From Parvularia atlantis (taxonomy: Eukaryota; Opisthokonta; Rotosphaerida), in contig CALSCO010001944.1 in the NCBI GenBank assembly GCA_943704415.1, positions 1 through 39,444 of the forward strand: a DNA stretch of 39,444 bases, in the 5' to 3' direction. The first letter of the stretch is position 1; every line of letters begins with the position of its first letter. Under the pieces are notes generated by a model, which did no database searches, had not been told where the DNA came from, and was given only the letters and a program-made list of their open reading frames with translations. Both the position numbers and the translations under genes were made by a program. Shown here piece by piece: positions 9,584-18,390 of the stretch.

Positions 9584-11671
9584 ATGGCGCAGCAGGAGTT
9601 CAACGGCCTCTTCCTGAAGGAGCTGCCGGCGGACGCGCCGAAGCCCGTCGTGGTGTGCGGCCGTTCCCACGGCGTCCGCCTGCTGACCGCGGCGTCGACC
9701 AGAACGGCAACCGGTGGCTGCTCAACGGCGAGATCAAGGAGTGGACGGGCGAGCGCATCCCGATCTACTCGCCCGTGTACATGCAGGTGCGGCTGCCACT
9801 CGTTCTCGTTCGTGTCGTGTAATGACGACGAACGCGCCGGCAGGACGGCTCGCGCATCGTCCTGGGCGAGTACCCGATGATGACCGTGAAGGACTCGCTG
9901 GACGCGCTCGACTCGGCGCAGAAGGGTGCGCGGCGTCGCTCGTGCACGCGCACCCGATCGGGACGCTGAGCAGAATGCGGCAGCGTTCAACAAGGGCCTC
10001 GGCGTGTGGCCGCAGATGTCGGTCAAGCAGCGCATCCAGTGCGTCGAGAAGTTCCTCGAGGGCATGCGCACGCACCGCGACGAGATCGCCAACATCCTCA
10101 TGTGGGAGATCTGCAAGGTGCCGCACCCCGCCTGCGCGGCTGATCGCTCGCTCACCCGTGCCACGCAACGCAGAACAAGGCCGACGCGACCAAGGAGGTC
10201 GACCGCACGATCGACTACATCCGCGACACGATCCGCGAGCTCAAGCACCTCGAGAACGCCAGCGCCAGCTTCATCTCCGAGGGCGGCGTGCTCGCGCAGA
10301 TCCGCCGCGTGCCCATGGGCATCGTGCTCTGCCTCGGCCCGTTCAACTACCCGCTCAACGAGACCTACCAGACGCTCTTCCCGGCGCTGCTCATGGGCAA
10401 CTGCTGCATCCTCAAGACGCCGCGCACGGGCTGCCTGTGTCACGTGCCCACGCTGGAGCTCTTCCAGAAGTGCTTCCCGCCGGGCGTCGTCAACGTGATC
10501 CACGGCTCGGGCCGCAACACGCTCCCGCCGATAATGGAGAAGGTGCGTTCCGCGCACGCGCGCAGCCGGCACGTGCTCACGCCGGCAGCGCAGGGCGGCA
10601 TCGACGTCTTCGCCTTCATCGGCACGTCCAAGGCCGCCATCGAGCTGCAGAAGCTGCACCCGCACCCGAACCGCCTGCGCGTGTGCCTCGGCCTCGACGC
10701 CAAGAACCCCGCCTTTGTCACGGCGACGGCCGACCTCAACGTGGCCGTGACCGAGTGCGTCCTGGGCTCACTCTCGTTCAACGGCCAGCGCTGCACCGCG
10801 CTCAAGTGCATCTACGTCGACGCCAAGGTGCGCCCCGCTGCCGCGGCCGCCGCACGCCGCGCTGATCGCCGCACTGCGCAGATCGCCGACCAGTTTGTGG
10901 AGCAGTTCTGCAAGGCCGTGGACGCGCTCAAGATGGGCCTGCCGTGGGAAGCCGGCGTCGCCATCACGCCCCTGCCCGAGCCCGAGAAGCCGGCGTACCT
11001 CAAGTCGCTGATCGAGGACGCGCTCAGGTGCGCCGCGCGGGCGTGCGGGCGCAGACACGGTGCTGACGGACCACACAGCAAGGGAGCCAAGATCGTCAAC
11101 ACGCGCGGCGGCAAGCAGGACCGCACGTTCGTGGCGCCGACGGTGCTGTACCCGGTCACGAAGGACATGCGCTGCTGCGAGGAGGAGCAGTTTGGCCCGC
11201 TGATCCCGGTGCGCACTCCCGACGCACGTGCGGCGCCGCCGCTGACGGCGCACACACCCGCAGATCGTCCGCTACGAGACGCCCGACGAGGTCATCGACG
11301 CCGTCACAGGCTCGTCGTTCGGCCAGCAGGCGTCCGTGTTCAGCAAGGACCCGGCGACGGTCTCGCGCATGGTCGACTTCCTCGTGAACCAGGTCTCGCG
11401 CGTCAACATCAATGCGCAGTGCCAGCGCGGCCCGGACGTACTGCCCTTCACCGGGCGCAAGGTGCGCTTGTGCCGCGCGCTTGTGCCGCGCGCTCACTCT
11501 CGCTCCGCGCAGAACTCGGCCTGCGGCACGCTCTCGATCGCCGACGCGCTCCGCGTCTTCTCGATCCGCTCGGTCATGGCCACGAAGGACAGCAAGGCCA
11601 ACCAGGACCTGCTGACCGAGATCATGAGCGCCAAGTCGTCGCACTACCTGCGCACGGACTACCTTTTCTGA
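9584..11671 (+). CDS. Aldehyde dehydrogenase, GAPN-like (non-phosphorylating glyceraldehyde-3-phosphate dehydrogenase subfamily)
   Basis: About nine introns, mostly with GTGCG donors, split an ALDH of about 500 residues. Visible landmarks are RVPMGIVLCLGPFNYPLNET (cofactor-binding Pro-Phe-Asn-Tyr loop), LKTPRTGC, GSGRNT, the nucleophile loop LSFNGQRCTALK with the catalytic Cys, EEEQFGPLIPIVRYETPDE, and FTGRKNSACGTLSI. GAPN enzymes oxidise glyceraldehyde-3-phosphate to 3-phosphoglycerate, yielding NADPH in the cytosol. The LELGGK motif that supplies the general-base Glu in most ALDHs reads CLGLDAKNP here, so the usual Glu position is Gly; this may be a subfamily trait. The substrate is inferred from similarity to GAPN and remains uncertain. 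A TGTAA element lies 35 nt past the stop. It converges on selenophosphate synthetase. Confidence 0.8.
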
Positions 11672-11820
11672 GCGCGCCGCGGAACGGGCAGCGCACCATA
11701 CTTGTGTGTAAGTGGCCGATGCTGTTGCGAGCCACGGCTCATTTTTCGCACTGGCCACGTCCACAACAGGCCCTCCCGCGGCGCACGATCGCACTCCGCC
11801 CTCCTCAATGAGGGGGGTGT

Positions 11821-11890
11821 GACGCATCAGAGAAGCACTCGGCCGGCGCCTGGCGTGCGGGCCCGGTTTGGTGAGTGTCTCGTCATGGTC
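11821..11890 (-). promoter_or_regulatory. Candidate SECIS element in the 3' UTR of the SelD gene
   Basis: On the minus strand, about 57 nt after the SelD stop, ATGA (11886-11883) opens a hairpin and TGAT (11829-11826) closes it, giving the UGA/GA core of a SECIS quartet. The helix includes GAGA:TCTC and CACTC:GAGTG pairs with a 2-nt bulge. Thirteen nt after ATGA comes AAA, as needed in the apical loop. Beyond it, CCGGGC and GCGCCGG can form a second mini-stem, as in form-2 SECIS. A short GAC:GTC pair continues below the core. The fold was done by eye. Confidence 0.6.
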
Positions 11891-11943
11891 GGCAATCTGC
11901 GGAGCTCGCGGGAGGGGCCTCGCGGGCGCGGCGGTGCACGCTG

Positions 11944-13420
11944 CTAGACAATATGTGCAGGGTCGACCTCGACCACGCGGCAGTCAGGCGCGAGCTCGGC
12001 CGTACGGCTGCCTGAGCACACGCACTTTGTGAGCGGCGCCTGCCCGCAGTAAAGAGCACACGCGCACCGTTGACGACGTCGCCGACGATCCACGCGGGAC
12101 ACCCGTCCTGCTCGCGAATGGCCGACATAAACAGCTCGGCGTCCTCGCGCGTGAGCGCCACAAGCAGCCCGCCGGACGTCTCGGGGCCAAGGCCGTCGAG
12201 CAGCTTGAACGACGTGCGGCCGCAGATTGCGACGCAGCCGCGGAGCACGGGCAGCGTGTGGATCACGAACGAGACGGCGGTGCGCTGGTTCGACGCGAGG
12301 TTGCGCGCGTGGCCGAGGATGCCGAAGCCTGCGCTCGCGCGTGTCAGCTGCGAGCTCACGGCCTTGGTCCCGCGTTTGGCGCACCGGTCACGTCCGTGGC
12401 GGCGTGCGCGCCATGCGTGTGCATCAGCCTCGCCCCCGTCCGGTTCAGGCGCGCCATGCTGCGCTGCGCGGCAAAGTAGAGCGCGGTCACGTCGGCCTCG
12501 GTCACGACCTCAGCGATGCGGTGCCACTTGTCCGTCTGGCCACGCAGCCACTGGTGCGCGTTCACAGCGACCTGGCGATCGCGCGCTCAGCCAACGCAAA
12601 GGGCCTGCGCGACCGAGCGCGCCGCGCCTGCGTCCCGAGCGGCTTGGTGAGCACGATCACGTCGCCCGCGCGGGCGCCGACGGGCATAATGACGTCGGCC
12701 TGCGGGAGCACGGCCGTGGCTACGCCGCCGATGACGATCCACGGGTTGAGCACGGTCTGCCCGCCCGTGACGCCGCAGCCGGCCGCGCGCGCCGTGTCGC
12801 TGAAGCCGCGGATGAGCATGCGGCCGACGATCTGCGTTCGCTCGTCAGCGTGAGTCGCGGACGTCGCAAGCGGCGCGCCACCTGCTTCTCGTCCGCCGTG
12901 AGGTCCGTCGAGAGGCCGAGGAGCATGAGCACGTTGTCGCACTCGTGCACGCCCATCGCGTACAGGTCCGACAGCACGTTGGCGCAGGCGATGCGCCCCT
13001 GCTCGTACGGGTCGTCCACGTTTGGGTAGAAGAAGTCGGTCGTCTGCACGAGCACGACGCCGGGCACCTGCGCCACGCCATCGTCGTCGTCGTCGTCAGC
13101 AGCAGCAGCAGCAGCAGCCGCAGCAGCATTGAGGAGGCACGACGCACGCGCGTCGGCACGACCGCCGAGTCCATCCCGATGTTGCCGTGCGCCGCGCCCG
13201 CGATCCCGTCCAGCAGGGCGGCCAGCTCCTGCTGCGGGACCTGTGCCGTGCCGTGCCGTGCCGTGCCGTGCCGTGCCGTGCCGTACGTCAATCGCACAAT
13301 CGCACAATCGCGAACGCGCAGCAGCGCCACCTTGCAGGCTCAGCCCTTCAGCCGCGAGAAGTCGAGCAGGCGGAAGTCGGCGCGCAGCCCGTGCGCCGTG
13401 GGCGCGAACTCGTCCGCCAT
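11944..13420 (-). CDS. SEPHS2: Selenophosphate synthetase (SelD/SPS2) with selenocysteine at the active site
   Basis: Makes selenophosphate from selenide and ATP for selenocysteine synthesis. Seven exons (13420-13331, 13240-13148, 13067-12882, 12831-12628, 12571-12385, 12328-12068, 12011-11944) total 1089 nt and keep frame, giving 362 residues including Sec. The N-terminus reads [24 protein letters not shown], with UGA exactly where other SelD proteins have Sec or Cys, followed by the essential Lys three residues later. Further family blocks: [79 protein letters not shown] and GPETSGGLL. Intron 4 (12572-12627) is GC-AG. Intron 1 holds a GTGCC microsatellite and intron 2 a CTG/GAC one. A SECIS-like hairpin follows the stop. 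Reading the UGA as a true stop would leave only 26 codons before a perfectly conserved enzyme. Confidence 0.93.
12572..12627 (-). other. GC-AG intron 4 of SelD
   Basis: The 56-nt intron has donor CAG|GCGCGGCG, branch-like GGCTGAGCG and acceptor ATCGCCAG. The join gives [14 protein letters not shown], matching the animal SelD sequence KPLGTQVAV without a missing residue. No GT donor can restore this frame. Confidence 0.8.
13081..13128. repeat. GTC/CAG-type trinucleotide repeat in SelD intron 2
   Basis: TCG repeats run directly into AGC/CAG repeats on the plus strand. On the coding strand this is a CTG run followed by GACGAC, placed so that the run supplies the CTGAC branch-like site of the intron. 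Confidence 0.85.
13243..13282. repeat. (GTGCC)8 microsatellite in SelD intron 1
   Basis: Eight perfect GTGCC units on the plus strand. On the coding strand the GGCAC units end just 2 nt before the intron's acceptor CAG, so the array occupies the space where a branch site to acceptor spacer would be. Confidence 0.95.
13340..13342 (-). other. Selenocysteine UGA codon of SelD (Sec27)
   Basis: In-frame TGA in the context CTGAAGGGC-TGA-GCCTGCAAG (L K G U A C K). It is the catalytic position of SelD enzymes and is followed by seven conserved exons, so recoding to Sec is the natural reading. Confidence 0.92.
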
Positions 13421-14036
13421 CGCGGCAAATGCGCGCGCCTACCCACGCCGCTCTGCATGCCCGCGCGGCGTCTCGTCGTTGTCGCAGTTCTGCTCGCTGC
13501 CGTGCCCGGGGGGCGCGCGGCCAGGTGGGGGACAACACAGGCTGCAGGTCGGGTGGACGGCGCTGCGCATCGACCCGTCATCGGTGCAGACGATCAGCAA
13601 ATCGGGCACGGTGGCAGCGGTTTGCTGTTCAGGTCTGGGGGGGGCTGGCACACGCACAGGAGACAGGGACCGGGGAAAGGGCTGACGGGGGATGGTTTAT
13701 GGACAGGAAAAAGGCGGGAGTGCTTGAGCCAGCCAAGGGGGAAGCGGGAAGACTGCGGTTCGGTGAGAACGAGGGAAGGCAAACGCCTGGTCAGCGGGGC
13801 TGCCTGGCGAGAGGGCACAGGCAGCACATGGGATGGAGAGAGAAAGAAAGAGAGGAAGGAGGGTTGAAGGAAGAATGAAGAAATGAAGGACGAACGGCAC
13901 TGGTCCGGAAGATTATGAACTTATAACGGCGGCGGATGCGGACGACAGGCGGCGCCGACGGCAGACAAACGCCGCCGACACCGCGCACGCACGACCCGCA
14001 CGTCGCCGCCCCGCGCGGCCCACGCCGCTTATATGC
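13421..14036. other. Intergenic region with a purine-rich island
   Basis: 616 bp between the SelD start and the G-gamma stop. The first ~230 bp are GC-rich; a minus-strand frame there reads [19 protein letters not shown], which may be a 5' exon or chance. From about 13640 to 13910 the composition changes: lower GC and very purine-rich on the plus strand, with GAGAGAGAAAGAAAGAGAGG and GAAGGAAGAATGAAGAAATG tracts. I recognise no gene or transposon in it. It must hold the SelD promoter. Confidence 0.5.
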
Positions 14037-14322
14037 TTATATGATGGTGCAGCCGCCGCCGCCGCTCTTGTTCTTGCTGAACGGGTTTTGTGCCTGGTCA
14101 ACGGCGCCGTCGTGGATCAGAGGGTCGGCCGCCTTCTTGGTGAAGTCGATGTAGCTGCAAGGGGCGGTACGCGGGCGTCGTGAGCGGGGGATGCCGCTCC
14201 GACGTCTCACACGCGACGCACGCTCTGCTCGCCTCCGACACCTTGATGCGCGGACGGTCCAGGTCCTCCTTCAGCTTGTCCGTCAGCTGGTTGAGCCGCT
14301 CGAGCTTGGTCTCGGCCGACAT
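14037..14322 (-). CDS. Heterotrimeric G-protein gamma subunit with CaaX box
   Basis: Two exons (14322-14222 and 14154-14037, GTGCGT donor) encode 72 residues, the usual G-gamma length. An N-terminal helix (ETKLERLNQLTDKLKEDLDR) leads to PRIKVSEAS, the family's (D)RIKVSKA block. Then come DFTKKAADPLI, the hallmark NPF (QAQNPFSKNK), a Gly linker and the C-terminal CaaX sequence CTII. The Cys is expected to be prenylated (Ile at the end favours geranylgeranylation) and to anchor G-beta-gamma to the membrane. The G-gamma family is short and easily missed; the DPL...NPF...CaaX order makes this call firm. With the two 7TM-RGS genes 7-13 kb away, three G-protein pathway genes share the window, though distance rules out an operon. 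Confidence 0.9.
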
Positions 14323-14864
14323 GGCGCGCGCTCGCGGGTCGCGGAAGGCCTGGGCCGCCGCGTGCGCGTCCGTCGTGAGTCGCGTGCGTCGCATTTGTGC
14401 GTCGCTTGTGCGTCGCTCGTGCGTCCCCTCGGGCTCAAAAGCCGCAGAATCCCCCCCCNNNNNNNNNNNNNNNNNNNNNNNNNNNNNNNNNNNNNNNNNN
14501 NNNNNNNNNNNNNNNNNNNNNNNNNNNNNNNNNNNNNNNNNNNNNNCCCCCCCCCCCCCCCCCCACTGGACAGCAGCACCACGCGCAGCCCACGGCAACG
14601 ACGCGCGGCGCGCGCACGGCAAGCGGCACGAGAGGCGGGCACGAGGAGGAGAGGGCGACAGGCGGGCCGCATTCAGCCGAATCGAAGCAAACAGAGCGCT
14701 CCGGACGCTTCCAGAACGCTGCTCGAATGTCGATGCGAGGTGGCAGAAGGGCAGTGTGAGGCGCGGGCGTATGTAGTGACCGCGCGACGTCGCATTCGGC
14801 AGCGCCCGGCGGGTTCCGCAGGCCCGGCGACCGGGCGGCGCCGCGCCCGCCACGCGGCACGCGC
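14323..14864. promoter_or_regulatory. Divergent promoter region (G-gamma / ELP4) containing an assembly gap
   Basis: 542 bp between opposite starts, including the 88-nt gap. Left of the gap, GTGCGTCGCT-like units repeat imperfectly (about 14396-14425). Right of it the sequence is GC-rich without a clear TATA. I see no gene; anything inside the gap is unknown. Confidence 0.45.
14459..14546. other. Assembly gap (88 N) flanked by C homopolymers
   Basis: 88 Ns are preceded by eight C (14451-14458) and followed by eighteen C (14547-14564). The flanks suggest that sequencing failed in a long poly-C/poly-G tract, so the true length may differ from 88. Confidence 0.98.
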
Positions 14865-16268
14865 ATGGCGACGCGCAGCAGGCTGCTGCTGACCGCGACG
14901 GGCTGCGCGTCGCTCGATGGTGCGCGATTGCGAGCTGCCGCCGCCGATCTGGCTGATCGCGAGCGCCGATGCAGAGGCGCTGAGCGGCGGCGTCGCCGTC
15001 GGCACCGTCACGCTGATCGAGCACGAGGACGGCGCCGGGCGCCACGCCGACGTGCTGCTGCGCTACGCGATCGCCGAGGGCGTCGCCGCCGGCCACGGCA
15101 TCTGCGTCGCTGGCGAGCCCGGCGCGACTGAGCGGCTGTGGCGCGGTGCTGCTGCTTTCGTGCGAGCGCATCGTGCGAGTGCTGACGCGTCAGGGCACGC
15201 CAGGACTGCCGTCGCGCATGGAGCGGACGGCACCGGCGCCCGCGTCGAGCGAGCGCATGACGATCGCGTGGCGGTACCAGTCGCAGCCGGGCGCGGCAGG
15301 CACCGCGACCGCCGTCTCGTACTCGCACGAGTTTGACCTCAGCAAGCCCGTGGACGCGGCGGAGCAGGCGCAGCTCGCCGACGTGCACGACCGGTGCACG
15401 CGACGCCGCACGCGCGAGAGACGCGGCTCAATGTCGGCACTCGCAGTGGGTGGTGTGACCCAGGCGCGTTCTATCGCGGGCTGTACGAGCGCGTGCGCAG
15501 CCTGATCGTCGAGCGCTACTCGTGCGCCTTCTGCCGCTGCATGCATCGCTGCTCACTCCGCTCGCAGGGCCGAGCACGCGGAGGCGAGCACGGCCGACGC
15601 GCCCGCGAGCGTGCTGCGAATCGTCGTGCACGACCTCGGTGGCCCGCTCTTTGGCGTGGACGAAGTGCGGCGTGCGCGTCTGGTACCGCTGTGCGACGCC
15701 CTGACGCCGGCTGGCTGCAGAACGAGGTCCGCCAGTTTGTGCACGCGCTCAAGGGGCTGCTGCGGCGGTCGCTGGCCGTGTGCGTGCTGTCGGTCGACGC
15801 GCACGCACTGCGGCAGGCGTCGCCGGCGCTGCTCGCGCACTTGGAGCACCTGGCCGACACGGTCGTGTCAATGAACTCGCTCGGTGGTGCGGTGCTTGCC
15901 CAGTGCGCAGGTGCCGCTGAGCCGCTGTGCGTGCAGACCACGAGGAGCCGCCTAACCCGGCCTACGCCGAGTACACGGGCCTGTTTACGCTCGTCAAGCT
16001 GCCGCGGCTGAACGCGCTCGTCGCCCTCGCCGCGCCCGAGACGACGCGGCTGGCGTACAAGCTGCGGCGCAAACGGTGCGGCCGCGCACGGTCGCTCTGC
16101 GGTCGCTGATCCCCGCGCAGGCTCACGATCGAGCCGCTGCTGCTGCCGCCCGAGGCCGAGTCGTCACAGCAGCGCCTGCCCGGGTCGGCCGCGGCCGCGT
16201 CGACGGGCCCAGCGTGCAGCCCGGGCGTGGCGGGCGTGCTCAGCGCGAAGAGCGCGCTCGACTTCTAG
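14865..16268 (+). CDS. ELP4: Elongator complex protein 4 (PAXNEB family)
   Basis: ELP4 forms, with ELP5 and ELP6, the RecA-like hexameric ring of Elongator, which modifies wobble uridines of tRNA. Seven introns inferred. Family blocks in order: GCASLDEALSGGVAVGTVTL (the degenerate RecA-like start), AIAEGVAAGHGICVAG, MTIAWRYQ, SYSHEFDLSKP, CDPGAFYRGLYERVRSLIVE, VLRIVVHDLGGPLFG, QFVHALKGLLRRSLAVCV, NPAYAEYTGLF-LVKLPRLNAL, YKLRRKRLTIEPLLLPPEAE and the C-terminal SALDF. All align with human ELP4, including the LDF end. The start at 14865 leaves ~20 residues before the core, short but complete. One intron (15887-15936) could be misread as a 26-nt intron; only the 50-nt version fits the family sequence. 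It converges on the PWWP gene with 30 bp between, containing TGTACA. Confidence 0.93.
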
Positions 16269-16298
16269 TGCCACGGGGGGAAATGTACAGCAGCAGCG

Positions 16299-17035
16299 TC
16301 AGTCGGCAGCAGGGTCGATCAGCAGGCTGTCCTCGGGCGCGGCGAGGCCCAGCTGGCGCATGACGCGCAGGCGGAAGCGGTGGCGCTCGTGCCAGGCCGC
16401 GTCGCGCTCGCCCCACCGCGCGGCGACGGCCTTGGCCTCGGCGGCGCGCGCCTTGATCGAGCGCCTCTTGGTGGCGGGCGCGTCGCCGGCGCCGTCGGCG
16501 TGCCGGCGCCGTTGCGGCGGCGATGGCTGCTGCAGCTGCGGCTGCGCGACGTCAGCACGCGCGTCGATCGGGCCCGCCAACCAAACGCACGTCCAGGAAG
16601 CGCGGCGGCAGCGCGCCGGTGTCGCGGTACGTCTGCGCCTCGTCCACGGCCGTCTGGAAGCGCTTGCCCTTGGACGGGTCGGGCCGCGGGTCGCCGGCAG
16701 GCGCGGACGGCGGGGCGATGGCGAACGAGCGCGCGTTGGTGGCGGCGGGCACCCACGCGCTGCCGTGTGTCCGTCAGGCCCGAACCGTGCGCAGCAGCAC
16801 GGCGGCCCCACGCAACTCGTCGTACGTCCCGAGGAAGCGCACGGGCACGTAGCCGGGCTTGTGGGCCGTGCGCGATGCGCCGCGCGCGTCGTTCGCGTCA
16901 ATCACCTGCGCGCGCATCGGCATCGGGGCGCGCACGACGCGGGCGGGCGACGGCGCGCACCACCGCCGGCCAGAACGAGAACCCGGGCGCTTTGGCCCAC
17001 ACGAGCGCGCCAGGGGCGAGGGGCGGGGCCGCCAT
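16299..17035 (-). CDS. PWWP-domain protein (chromatin reader)
   Basis: The N-terminus is a PWWP domain: GALVWAKAPGFSFWPAVV, then across an intron VIDANDARG...KPGYVPVRFLGTYDELRG. PWWP domains bind methylated histone lysines and DNA through an aromatic cage; the W-A-K and F-WPA segments supplying it are present. Downstream are a linker (PSKGKRFQTAVDEAQTYRD), a Gln/Pro stretch, a basic patch (TKRRSIKARAAEAKAVAARW) and a C-terminal helix (WHERHRFRLRVMRQLGL) ending LLIDPAAD. No enzymatic domain is seen, so it is likely a small nuclear adaptor. Three introns; the donor of the second (around 16790-16830) is ambiguous and may be GC-AG. The start at 17035 is just before the PWWP fold. Confidence 0.8.
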
Positions 17036-17117
17036 CAGCAGCAACGACGAGGTGGTGCAAGCAAACGCCCGTCGCAGTGCTCCTCTCCTCCCCCCATACG
17101 TTTGTGCATGTGACAGT

Positions 17118-18181
17118 TCATCCGTGCCCGTGCTCGCCTCTCCCCACGCCCGCCGCGTGACTGAGCCTGGCCAGGCGGCTCTCGGCGAGCTCGGCGCGCT
17201 GCAGCAGCTCCTGGTTCTGCGCCTCGAGCGCGCCCAGGCGCTTCTGCAGCTTTTTGTTCAGCCCGAAGAGCTCGAGGTACTGCTGCCGCAGCGTCTCGAG
17301 CTCGTTCTGCACCCGCGCACGTCGCGTGAGCCCCGCCAGCGGCAGCGCAGCGACCAGCGGCGGCCGACCTGCTTCTTTTTGCGGTAGCGCGCGCTCGCCT
17401 CGCAGTTGCGCCGCTTCTGCACCAGCACGGGGTCGTCCTGCGTGCGCTCCGGTAAGCAGATGTGCGCACCCCCACAGCACGACGGCACACCGAGAACGGC
17501 GACTCGGCGCGCGAGTGCGGCCCTGTCGAGAAGAGGGCCGAGGGCGACAAGGGCTGACCGCACAGCGATTCGTTGTCGTCGTTGTCGTCGTCGTTCTCCT
17601 GCTTGAGCGCCGACTGCGGCACGGGCTGTGCGGACGCGAGCTGTGCGGGCGGCGACGGCACGGCCTTGCCTTTCTTCCCCGCGGGCGGTGCGCGCCGCAC
17701 GACGTTTGGCCGCTTGACGACGGCCTTGGCGCTGCGCACGCGCGTCGTCAGGACGTGTCGAGCGTGCAGCTGCGTGCCGTCCGCGCGCACCGCATCGCCT
17801 GCTGCCGCTGCTGCTGCTCCGTTTGCGGCTGCGCGTCGTGCAGCTGTGCGTCGTGCGCTGGCAGCAGCAGCGGTGGCGGCAACTGCAGCGCGGCGTCCAT
17901 CGCGTCGCTGTCGACGCTGCAGAAGCGGTCCGAGAACATCGTTGCCAGGTCCTCCATGTCGGCCGGGGCGGACGCGGGCACGTGCGCAAACTGCAGCTGC
18001 GCGAGCAGGTCGATGTCGTCGGCGCCCGCGCCATCGCCCGGCAGGGCCATGAATGGGCAGTGCAGCTCCTCGCCCTCGGCGTAGCTGCGCGTGTCTCGCC
18101 GTGAGCAACGCCGCCGTCGCTCGCACGATGCGCACGCATCCCGCACCAGACATCGTTCTGCAGCCGCTCAAACAGCGACAT
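17118..18181 (-). CDS. bZIP transcription factor
   Basis: The basic region DDPVLVQKRRNCEASARYRKKKQ holds the N-x7-R bZIP signature (Asn...Arg). After an intron a leucine zipper follows (NELETLRQQYLELFGLNKKL, then a further coiled coil to ARLSH). The KRRN-EASARYRKKKQ form resembles ATF4/Cys-3/Met4-like factors that control amino-acid or sulfur responses; that link is inference. The N-terminal half is acidic and hydrophobic (DIDLLAQLQFAHVPASAPAD, MEDLATMFSDRFCS), a likely activation region, followed by a basic Pro/Ala stretch and DDDNDDNE. The start at 18181 (MSLFERLQNDV) follows from a GTGCGG intron that joins it to YAEGEELHCPF. Four introns inferred. It is divergent from the helicase gene, about 210 bp away. 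Confidence 0.82.
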
Positions 18182-18390
18182 CGCGGGATGCGGTTGCGAG
18201 GCGCGTCCCACGCGGCCGATGCGGGCGGCCCCTTGCGCGCTCGACACACACGACGCAGACGAGGGAGGCTTGCGCGCCTGCACGTGGCACCGCGTGAGCG
18301 ATCGCGTGAAGGACACGGCGCCGCATGAGGTCATCCGTGCCAAGCACGGCCGTGCCCGCGCAAAGCATGGGGTTCCGTGACAGTTCGAAG

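Noticed and set aside
13340-13342. UGA in SelD as a nonsense mutation (pseudogene)
   Set aside because: It sits at the known Sec/Cys catalytic site, all other exons are intact and conserved, and a SECIS-like hairpin follows the stop.
13439-13657. Minus-strand frame with [19 protein letters not shown] upstream of SelD
   Set aside because: Looks coding-like for about 30 residues but cannot be linked by a clear splice site to SelD or to any family; noted only as part of the intergenic region.
15911-15936. A possible 26-nt mini-intron in ELP4
   Set aside because: A 50-nt intron (15887-15936) with donor GTGCGG has the same phase effect and gives a sequence (SMNSLG-DHEEPPNPAYAEYTG) closer to other ELP4 proteins.
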